A stretch of DNA of 64,000 nucleotides from the NCBI RefSeq assembly GCF_004514475.2, contig NZ_MYFO02000005.1, positions 372,001 through 436,000 of the forward strand. Direction: 5' to 3'. The notes beneath the pieces were generated by a model that made no database searches, was not told the DNA's origin, and saw only the letters and a program-made list of their open reading frames with translations. Source of the stretch: Paenibacillus athensensis (GTDB lineage Bacteria > Bacillota > Bacilli > Paenibacillales > NBRC-103111). Made by a program: the position numbers and the translations under genes. The stretch's first letter is position 1, and every line of letters begins with the position of its first letter. Positions 1 through 6,224 of the stretch are shown here, in pieces.

Positions 1-626
1 CCCTGGTGCATGATCCCGATCCGATTGCACATCAGCTCCATCTCATGGATCAGATGACTGGAGATCAGGAACGTAATCCGCTGCTCGCGCGCCAGCCGCA
101 CAATCAGCTCGCGGATTTGCACCATGCCTTCTATATCCAGCCCGTTCGTCGGCTCGTCGAGAATCAGCAGCCGCGGTCGGGACAGCAGTGCTGCGGCAAT
201 CCCCAGCCGCTGCTTCATCCCGAGCGAATACTGCTTCACCTTCTCGTCCGCAAACGGGGCCAATCCGACCAGCTCCAGCACCTCATCGATCCGTTTGCCG
301 TCCGTCTGCGGATAAAACCGCGCTGCCAGCTCCAGATTGCGCCTTGCGCTCATATACGCGTAGGCTTCCGCCGTTTCAATCAGCGCTCCCGTCTGCGCCA
401 TCGCCTGCTCGTAATGCGTATCTATCGCCTGACCGAACAGCTTGACACTGCCGCGCTGAGCCCGGCTCAGTCCAGTCATGATCTTCATCACCGTTGTTTT
501 TCCCGCCCCATTCGGTCCGAAAAATCCGTAAATATCGCCTTCCCGAACCGTCATCGTCACCTCATGAATCCCCCGGCCGTTGCGGTACACCTTGGTCAAG
601 CCCTCTACTGCCGCAATCACGTCCAT
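1..626 (-). CDS. ABC transporter ATP-binding protein (BcrA/drug-export type), 3' end outside the window
   Basis: The reading frame starts at the ATG whose complement is at 624-626 and runs off the left edge, leaving 208 visible residues. Walker A (GPNGAGKTT, residues 37-45), the signature region (YSLGMKQRLG, about 133-142), Walker B (LLILDEPTNGLD, about 152-163) and the H-loop (LISSHL) are all present. It is therefore a complete nucleotide-binding core that hydrolyses ATP on the cytoplasmic face. The arrangement is that of the BcrA/CcmA-like ATPases that pair with ABC-2 permeases. The permease gene would lie to the left, outside the window, so the substrate cannot be inferred. The gene downstream of the 306-residue secreted protein's stop is only 78 bp away, so co-transcription with it is possible. 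Confidence 0.9.
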   Translation of the reverse strand, partial: MDVIAAVEGLTKVYRNGRGIHEVTMTVREGDIYGFFGPNGAGKTTVMKIMTGLSRAQRGSVKLFGQAIDTHYEQAMAQTGALIETAEAYAYMSARRNLELAARFYPQTDGKRIDEVLELVGLAPFADEKVKQYSLGMKQRLGIAAALLSRPRLLILDEPTNGLDIEGMVQIRELIVRLAREQRITFLISSHLIHEMELMCNRIGIMHQ

Positions 627-704
627 TCGCCTTTTCGCCTCTCCTTCGCCGGAATGCCGAAGAGCGGATCGCTCCGCTCCCGGTTCCGTTCTCTTTCACT
701 CAGC

Positions 705-1625
705 CTATTCGTGATGCTTCCAGCCGCGGCTCTCTGGCAGCTCGACCTGTTCCACCTGCTTGCCGCTCAGATCCACCTTATCCGGCACCGTTGCATTCAG
801 GCTCGACAAGCTCATGTCCATGCTCACGATAACAGCGTGGCCGCGGCCGTCGGCGTCTTTGCCGGAAATTTCGATTTGCGCCGTCTGGTTCGTAATGTGG
901 TCGTCGGCATCCACCGTCGCATTCAGCTTCACTTCGTCGATCTTCACGTCCTGCGTCAAATGCGGCATCGCCTCGCGCAAGCTCGCCGTATCGAAGCCGA
1001 GCGTGTCGGACGGCGTCAGCTGATGCCCGCCTTGCGCCGCGGCGCCGTGCTTGATCAGCAGCGAGCCGATCGTGTTCACGACTGCCGGAATCTGGCTGCC
1101 GGACAATTGCACGCGGATGTCCTTCGTGCTGCCCGGTCCTTCGTCGAGCACGACGTAATTTTTCAGATTGCCGACCAGCGCGTCAAATACCTGCTCCGCT
1201 TCGTGTCCCGCCTGCGGATCGGCCGGTCCATTCCACTGAGGACGGTGGTCCCGTCCGCGCCCTTCGTCACCCGGCAGCAGCTTGTAAACGTCGGAACCGT
1301 CCGTTTTGACAATGTGCTGACCGTCCTGGCTGTAGAACGCCACCGTCTGCTCCACGCCTCCGCTCGTTACCGCCACCGCGGCGCTACCGGCGTCGCTTGC
1401 CCGGTCCATCTTGATCGTGGAGCGCACGTCGAGCAGCGATTGCCCGTTATCCTGCACCGACACGTTCACCTGACGCGTTACATTGTCGACAGCCGCCGTC
1501 TTGCGCACCGCTGTTTTCAACGCCTCGTAGCCCGGCGCGTCGCCTACGCCCGCATAAACCGACGATGCCAGCAGCATCGTGCCCACAACCGCTCCGATTC
1601 CGACCATTGCCAACTTTTTATTCAT
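705..1625 (-). CDS. Secreted protein of unknown function (306 aa)
   Basis: I chose the ATG at 1625 because GGAGGAGG sits 8 nt upstream; two earlier in-frame starts lack a site. The product begins with a typical Sec signal peptide (MNKK, hydrophobic stretch, cleavage probably after SVYA). The mature part is hydrophilic, with no membrane segment and no cysteine-rich or catalytic motif I recognise. It contains a predicted alternation of short strands (for example KIDEVKLNATVDADDHITN, then IEISGKDADG) that recalls LolA-like or other antiparallel-sheet periplasmic-type domains, but this is only an impression. It lies between a response regulator operon and an ABC exporter ATPase on the same strand. 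Its promoter region carries an unusual 11-bp-phased repeat array, listed separately. Confidence 0.75.
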   Translation of the reverse strand: MNKKLAMVGIGAVVGTMLLASSVYAGVGDAPGYEALKTAVRKTAAVDNVTRQVNVSVQDNGQSLLDVRSTIKMDRASDAGSAAVAVTSGGVEQTVAFYSQDGQHIVKTDGSDVYKLLPGDEGRGRDHRPQWNGPADPQAGHEAEQVFDALVGNLKNYVVLDEGPGSTKDIRVQLSGSQIPAVVNTIGSLLIKHGAAAQGGHQLTPSDTLGFDTASLREAMPHLTQDVKIDEVKLNATVDADDHITNQTAQIEISGKDADGRGHAVIVSMDMSLSSLNATVPDKVDLSGKQVEQVELPESRGWKHHE

Positions 1626-1690
1626 CTTCATTTCCTCCTCCGTATGTAGGGACGTTGTTCGCCTCCATGTATTCATCATAGCCCCCGCTC

Positions 1691-1750
1691 CTAAACTGCC
1701 GCTAAATCACTTCTAAACCCCCGCTAAAACCTTTCTTAAAATTTTCTAAA
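1691..1750 (-). promoter_or_regulatory. Six half-sites in 11-bp phase (putative OmpR/PhoB-family operator array)
   Basis: CTAAA occurs on the plus strand at 1691, 1702, 1713, 1724 and 1746, with a one-base variant CTTAA at 1735. The period is exactly 11 bp throughout. Read on the gene strand these are TTTAG repeats lying 66-125 bp upstream of the start codon of the secreted protein, where the promoter should be. Direct repeats with 11-bp period are the usual binding mode of winged-helix OmpR/PhoB-family response regulators. The repetition is seen directly; the regulator class is inference. Confidence 0.55.
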
Positions 1751-1821
1751 CTCATCTGCCAACTCGCGCCGGCCGACGATACAATCTCCACCCGCCGCTC
1801 CAATGAACTTTCGAAACCGGC

Positions 1822-1857
1822 AAAAAAAAGACGCCAGGAGCTTTCGCCCCTCGCGCC
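1822..1857 (-). terminator. Rho-independent terminator of the comP1-comA1 operon
   Basis: On the minus strand, directly after the regulator's stop codon, GGCGCGAGG pairs with the later CTCCTGGCGTC segment (one mismatch). The stem is capped by GGGC-GAAA-GCTC with a GNRA loop and is followed by a run of eight T. Confidence 0.8.
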
Positions 1858-2489
1858 TATTCGCTGTAATATTTGCTTTTGACAAAACGCTCGATCGCCT
1901 GCACCCGGTTTTTCACGCCGAATTTCTCGTAAATCCGCCGGACATAATTGTCGACCGACCTGCGGCTGGCATGGATTTGCTCGGCAATCACATCGTGCGT
2001 AGCGCCCTTGACGATCATCGACATAATCGTGACCTCGTCGTCGGTCAGCACGACCTCCAGAATAGGCGTCTCGCCGCCGATGCGCATCTGCCGGTACATC
2101 GCCAGCGGCACCATCGTGTAATTGTCCAGAATACAGTTGATCAGGTTACGGATCGTCTTCTCGCTCGCTTCCTTGGACATAATGCCGCTAATGCCAATCT
2201 CCAGCAACTGATTGTACACCTCGGATACATCGATTCCCGTAAAAATCACAATGTGCATATACGGAAACTTTTCCTTTAATCGCACCGCCACCCGACTGCC
2301 GAAATCGTCGGGCAGATGATAGTCCAGAAACACAATGTCCGGCTCGAATTCGTCCGCCATCTCCACAGCCTGCTGGCCGCTGTAGGCCGTCCCGACCACT
2401 ACGATGCGATCCACCTGCTCCAGAATGTGCTTCGTCGCATTGGCCATCAAAGGGTGGTCTTCGACAATAAGCGCCTTCACCGGATTCAT
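1857..2489 (-). CDS. ComA-like response regulator 1 (NarL/LuxR family)
   Basis: The 210-residue protein has an N-terminal receiver domain (about 4-120) with the acidic pocket ED at 10-11, phospho-acceptor D56 in the motif FLDYHLP, a T in VIFTG and the conserved lysine in MSKEAS. A C-terminal LuxR-type helix-turn-helix (about 148-205) follows. The length and the FTG/SK pattern match ComA of Bacillus rather than DegU. The start ATG overlaps the kinase stop codon (ATGA), so it is translationally coupled to the PDZ-containing kinase upstream, its presumed phosphodonor. ComA-type regulators bind TTGCGG-N4-CCGCAA-like dyads; two such dyads lie at 5806-5843. Confidence 0.88.
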   Translation of the reverse strand: MNPVKALIVEDHPLMANATKHILEQVDRIVVVGTAYSGQQAVEMADEFEPDIVFLDYHLPDDFGSRVAVRLKEKFPYMHIVIFTGIDVSEVYNQLLEIGISGIMSKEASEKTIRNLINCILDNYTMVPLAMYRQMRIGGETPILEVVLTDDEVTIMSMIVKGATHDVIAEQIHASRRSVDNYVRRIYEKFGVKNRVQAIERFVKSKYYSE

Positions 2490-4795
2490 GCGGATAATCC
2501 CTCCCTGATCGGTATCGTAATCTGTATGCGAACCCCTTGTCCGCGCGCCGTATCCAGCTTGAAGCTGCCGTTCAAATACAACGTGCGGGTTTTGATCTGC
2601 TCCATGCCCATCCCCGAACCGCCGATTTCATGCACAACCGTGCGCTCGGAATCAAAGCCGACGCCATTGTCCCGATAATCGAGCGTAAACCTCCCGCCGC
2701 TGACCGACAAGCGGATGCTGACCTTGCTGGCGCGGGAATGCTTTTTGGCGTTATTGATCAGCTCCTGCACCATGCGGAACAAATGCCGCTTCGTGTCCAG
2801 ATCCCGGCCTTCAATCGCCTTGGCCTGCTGACCGTTAAATTCCAGATCGAACGTGCTTTCATAGGATTCGCGTTCCACCAGCTTGCTAATCGTTTGAATC
2901 AAGCCGATTTCCTGCAGCAAATGCGGATGCAGATCAAAACAGCTTTGCCGCAAATTCGTATTGATGATCTCAATAAATTCAATTATACTCCGAAATTGAT
3001 CGGAAATCTCCTTTTTGGGCTCCAGCCGGTCCACAAACGACGCAAACCGCTTTTTCAAAAAGAACAAATCCTGCATCGTCGTATCGTGCAGATCGGTCGC
3101 AATCCGCACCCGTTCCTTCTCCTGCAGCTCGAACATCAGCTTCCGGAACCAGATCAAATCTTGCCCGGCTTCTTCATTCGGCAGCTGCGCGGCCAATTCC
3201 TGCATTTTCAGCGTCAGCTTGCGAATCAAGTGAATGTTCTCCAGACTGACCGCCAAATACGAAATAATCAGACTCAGCCACTGGCTGTCCTCCAGCCCCA
3301 GCATCGTATTCGTCCGCTTGCGCGTCATCACCAGGTAGCTGCTGAACTCCTCGTGTCGGTTCACAATCATGCAGGTGTAAGAAGGATGATCTTCATGCCA
3401 CTCCATCTTCACCACGCGCTCGACCTCTTCATGGTCAATATCGCCTTCACTAATAATCTCCACATGCTCCGGATAGCGGAACACAATCGCCCCGCCGTAT
3501 ACCTGCAGCGTCTGCACAATGTCTACGAGAATAATCTCCTTCATCTCGCGAAAGCTCGTGATCGATCCGAGATTTTTGGAAATCTGCCGCAGCGCCTTCT
3601 GCAGCTTGTGCTTGCGCGGAAACATCACCGGCTCGAATTTGGAGGTGAAGTATTCCAGGAAGTAGAGGACGAGAGATAAGACGACAAGTATAGTGAGAAA
3701 TAAATAAACGGATTCTTTTAACGGTACATGCCCTTGCAAAATAGCTTCAGCTATACCGACGAGTGCTGCGCTTGGGAGAATGGAGATAACACCCGTCAAG
3801 AAAAAACGTCGAAGAAGAATATCAATATCGTACAGTTGCTTGGAGATGATTAAATATGCAAATGAAAGTGGGAAAAATAAAATAAACCACCCTGAGTAAT
3901 ACGGGTCGAGCCATGCAGCTTGTTTTAAAAGCAAAGGCAAAAAAGAAAAACAAGCAAACGGTAAAAAGGAAATCAGTAGGCATATCCAGATAGTTTTAGT
4001 CAAAATTGAAAAATACCCGCTACGCTGGCGGTACCTAATCGAAACAACAGCAAGATAAGAAAAAATCACTAACATGCCCAACAAAAAGAAGAAAATCGTA
4101 ATTATATTTGTAGTTTGGGAGACCCTATACGCAACAGATGGAATAAAGTAGAGGATCTTGGTAATTGTTGCTACAACGACAACTCCTTGCATAAAGCGAA
4201 CGAATTTAAATGAAAATTCCAGTTCCCCTTTTTCTTTGAAAAAAACAACTAAAAAATGAATAAACATAACTGGTAAAAACATTAGCGAAGTTCGATTTAT
4301 AATGGAGCCGAAAATATTTCCTCGACTAGAGGCCCCTAAACTCATAAATACTGCTGCAATCGTCAGAAACACAAATCCTAATAGTTTGGCAGAGGGAGAG
4401 CGTTTAAGCTTTAACAACAAAGCAATTGACAAACCTAAACAAAGAATCCCCCCGAAAAATGGAAATAGATCAAGTTTATTAAGTTTGTTTTCAACTACAG
4501 AAACATCGATTACTTCACCTTGGGGGTGCATGATTCTAATGACAGCAGCCTGTTCAATGACTCTACCTGTTTTCAAAATAAAATTTTCTTCCGGAGATAG
4601 CCCGTCAATAGCAAGTATACGATCTCCCGGCTTTACTTGATTGAGAATAATAGGACTAGCCTGCTCAAGTTCGGAAACAAACCATGCTCCTGATACATTT
4701 TTCACATGAATTCCTATGTATGGATGAACCATTGTAATATATGAAAACCATAGCTGAAAAATTATAAATATTATAAACAAAAACTTAGATTTCAT
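2486..4795 (-). CDS. ComP-like sensor histidine kinase 1 with PDZ domain
   Basis: Membrane sensor kinase of 769 residues. In order: a first membrane helix (about 1-20), a PDZ-like segment (about 27-100, with PGDRILAIDGL), some seven or eight further helices (about 115-385), a GAF-like cytoplasmic linker (about 395-530), a HisKA_3 box with phospho-acceptor H570 (motif DLHDTTMQDL) and an HATPase domain with an intact N-box (ELINNAKKH) and G1 box (DNGVGF). This is the ComP architecture. I prefer the ATG at 4795 because it aligns with the starts of the three paralogues; an ATG at 4813 is also open. The 5' half (to about 3660) is clearly AT-rich and the kinase half GC-rich. It is coupled to the ComA-like gene. 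A small divergent ORF begins 75 bp upstream. Confidence 0.88.
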   Translation of the reverse strand: MKSKFLFIIFIIFQLWFSYITMVHPYIGIHVKNVSGAWFVSELEQASPIILNQVKPGDRILAIDGLSPEENFILKTGRVIEQAAVIRIMHPQGEVIDVSVVENKLNKLDLFPFFGGILCLGLSIALLLKLKRSPSAKLLGFVFLTIAAVFMSLGASSRGNIFGSIINRTSLMFLPVMFIHFLVVFFKEKGELEFSFKFVRFMQGVVVVATITKILYFIPSVAYRVSQTTNIITIFFFLLGMLVIFSYLAVVSIRYRQRSGYFSILTKTIWICLLISFLPFACFSFLPLLLKQAAWLDPYYSGWFILFFPLSFAYLIISKQLYDIDILLRRFFLTGVISILPSAALVGIAEAILQGHVPLKESVYLFLTILVVLSLVLYFLEYFTSKFEPVMFPRKHKLQKALRQISKNLGSITSFREMKEIILVDIVQTLQVYGGAIVFRYPEHVEIISEGDIDHEEVERVVKMEWHEDHPSYTCMIVNRHEEFSSYLVMTRKRTNTMLGLEDSQWLSLIISYLAVSLENIHLIRKLTLKMQELAAQLPNEEAGQDLIWFRKLMFELQEKERVRIATDLHDTTMQDLFFLKKRFASFVDRLEPKKEISDQFRSIIEFIEIINTNLRQSCFDLHPHLLQEIGLIQTISKLVERESYESTFDLEFNGQQAKAIEGRDLDTKRHLFRMVQELINNAKKHSRASKVSIRLSVSGGRFTLDYRDNGVGFDSERTVVHEIGGSGMGMEQIKTRTLYLNGSFKLDTARGQGVRIQITIPIREGLSA

Positions 4796-4869
4796 ATCTA
4801 TCACCACATTCATTTTTTTGATATATTAAAACTAAGATCAGAATACTAAAAGAAAAGGTGGTTGTTAAA

Positions 4870-5061
4870 ATGAATAATTTAACTTGGTCTTCTGAAATTG
4901 CACCGGCGGTCCGCACAATTAAAAAATTACTAAAACAAAAAAATGTAAACCCTTACATTTCGGGTGAAAAGGTTGAAAATCTGGAACTTTCTTCATCAAT
5001 CTTGGACACGATAACAAATGAACGCGTAAATGAGCGACCAAAACCTCTAAGACTCTGGTAA
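4870..5061 (+). CDS. Small ORF (63 aa) ending in tryptophan, candidate signal-peptide precursor
   Basis: The ATG at 4870 has AGGTGG 8 nt upstream and the frame ends with two consecutive stops. The product is hydrophilic and lysine-rich in the first half (TIKKLLKQKN). It has no signal peptide or membrane helix and finishes ERPKPLRLW, with Trp as the last residue. It is divergent to the ComP-like kinase, shares its AT-rich composition, and is followed by a strong bidirectional terminator. ComX pheromone precursors are small, leaderless, encoded beside comP, and carry a Trp near the C-terminus that ComQ isoprenylates. The parallel is suggestive, but ComX is normally co-directional with comP, and no comQ is visible here. 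Coding status is well supported; the role is inference. Confidence 0.6.
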   Translation: MNNLTWSSEIAPAVRTIKKLLKQKNVNPYISGEKVENLELSSSILDTITNERVNERPKPLRLW

Positions 5062-5186
5062 TAATTCTACCAAACAGCATTCAAAATGTATATGTAAACT
5101 ACTGCCGTTAAAACCTCGTGGAAAGTAATCTTATTTCACTCTATGCTATTCATAAAAACTCTAAAATATCAAATTAAATTAATTGT

Positions 5187-5226
5187 AAAAAAAGCTGTCA
5201 TCCCAATTATGGATGACAGCTTTTTT
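5187..5226. terminator. Bidirectional Rho-independent terminator
   Basis: A perfect 10-bp stem GCTGTCATCC/GGATGACAGC (5194-5203 and 5211-5220) with a 7-nt loop is flanked by A7 on the left and T6 on the right. It can therefore stop transcription of the small plus-strand ORF and of the convergent 145-codon gene. Confidence 0.9.
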
Positions 5227-5230
5227 ACAA

Positions 5231-5668
5231 TTATCTGTGCTTCCTACTATTCTTAATCAACGTCATCCGCCGCGAATGCCGCAGCCACGAGTAGTAGGAG
5301 CGCAGGTCGCGCAGTTCCATCGTCTCGGACATTTTGCCGAGGAAGGTGACAATGATCATTTTATGCAGCGGGTTACCCGCGATATCGGTTTTATTTTCCA
5401 GCGGACTGAATTCGGCAACAACGACGAGATCTTCGTCGATCAAGTATACATCCTGCTCGTTCCGGTAGTAGGAACGGATTTTGTTCGTTTTCAGCTTCTC
5501 CCACATGAAGGCGCTGATGTCGGCATAGGTCTCTTGTTGTTTGGCGATACGATCATTCCAGCGGAGGCATGCGTGATTGGTAACAACGATATCGGCGACT
5601 TTTTTATCACCGAGGGGTACATTGAACATCTCGTACGTACTCCATCTTTCCATCACTTTATCTTTCAT
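5231..5668 (-). CDS. Hypothetical protein (145 aa)
   Basis: The ATG at 5668 is chosen because GAGGGG lies 9 nt upstream. The product is soluble, with no signal peptide or membrane helix, and is rich in charged and aromatic residues. The central part (ADIVVTNHACLRWNDRIAK; then DVYLIDEDLVVVAEFSP) suggests a small alpha/beta fold, and the C-terminus is very basic (RHSRRMTLIKNSRKHR). I do not recognise a family. It is convergent with the small ORF, sharing its terminator. Its upstream region contains two tandem ComA-box-like dyads about 140-175 bp from the start codon, so it may be a target of the neighbouring regulators. Confidence 0.65.
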   Translation of the reverse strand: MKDKVMERWSTYEMFNVPLGDKKVADIVVTNHACLRWNDRIAKQQETYADISAFMWEKLKTNKIRSYYRNEQDVYLIDEDLVVVAEFSPLENKTDIAGNPLHKMIIVTFLGKMSETMELRDLRSYYSWLRHSRRMTLIKNSRKHR

Positions 5669-5805
5669 GATTGCCAACCCCTCTCATGTGTTTGCTTAAT
5701 TGTTAGGCAGATGGAAGATCGGGCTCCTGTTAGGGGGCTTTTTTCTTGTTTGCTGCTCCTAAGAATATAGTACTATTGTTTCGGAGGAATTTCAGTACAC
5801 ATTTG

Positions 5806-5843
5806 TTGCAATTTGTCGCAAACATTTTTGCATTCGGACGCAA
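5806..5843. promoter_or_regulatory. Two tandem ComA-box-like dyads
   Basis: Site 1 at 5806-5821 is TTGCAATTTGTCGCAA and site 2 at 5828-5843 is TTGCATTCGGACGCAA. Both have the TTGC-N8-GCAA dyad of ComA sites (consensus TTGCGG-N4-CCGCAA), and site 1 also fits TTGCRR-N4-YYGCAA. The two centres are 22 bp apart, two helical turns, so two regulator dimers would bind the same DNA face, as at known ComA promoters. They could serve the 145-codon gene (minus strand) or the comP2-comP3 operon (plus strand). Confidence 0.55.
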
Positions 5844-5888
5844 GTTTTTTTACATTAACTTGAATTTCTGATTAGTCACTTGAAATAC

Positions 5889-5983
5889 AACCATTTTACT
5901 TGGATTTAATTGACCATTGTAAAGCACTTGATAAACGTGCTATTACTCCTTTTCTCCAAAAGATGACCATTGTATACTTGATT
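5889..5983. repeat. Three imperfect copies of an ACCATT-n-CTTG motif upstream of comP2
   Basis: TGACCATTGTA occurs exactly at 5911-5921 and 5964-5974, each followed after 4 or 1 nt by ACTTGAT. A weaker copy (ACCATTTTACTTGGATT) starts at 5889. The arrangement suggests binding sites for a regulator, but no known consensus fits. Confidence 0.4.
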
Positions 5984-6224
5984 CAGGCCGTTATGCCCGA
6001 AATTCTTTCGTTATTTGGCGTCTTTCCCCCATGCTCCTGACAATGTTTTCCTCTTTATCATACTTTGGACCTAACCAAACGGTGCACCTGCAAACCTGAA
6101 CATAACCAAACAAATTTTGTGAGTTTCTCCAGAATCCTTTGTCGATCCTTGTGCGTATATAAAGGTTGCGTCGATTATTGCCGAAATTATATACATGACT
6201 TTGCAGGTCTTTTGGAGGAGCAGG

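Larger units (their letters stand above)
5669..6224. other. Long AT-rich intergenic region before comP2
   Basis: This 556-bp stretch has no convincing gene. It holds two tandem TTGC-N8-GCAA dyads (5806-5843) and three copies of an ACCATT..TA...CTTG motif (5889-5983), listed separately. It also has a GC hairpin followed by T6 near 5724-5746 that could act as a weak plus-strand terminator or attenuator. Short open frames here lack ribosome-binding sites. Confidence 0.6.

Noticed and set aside
6-1649. Long plus-strand open frame of 547 codons
   Set aside because: It lies antisense to the ABC ATPase and the secreted protein, both of which have clear motifs, starts and ribosome-binding sites. The translation is Arg/His-rich, as expected for an antisense shadow of GC-rich genes.
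5744-5870. Short TTG-initiated frame (41 codons) across the ComA-box-like dyads, as a pheromone candidate
   Set aside because: The apparent GGGGG ribosome-binding site is part of a T-tailed hairpin, and the frame has no other support. Its composition matches the surrounding intergenic DNA.
5963-6130. ATG-initiated 25- and 22-codon frames as peptide signals for comP2
   Set aside because: Neither has a ribosome-binding site.
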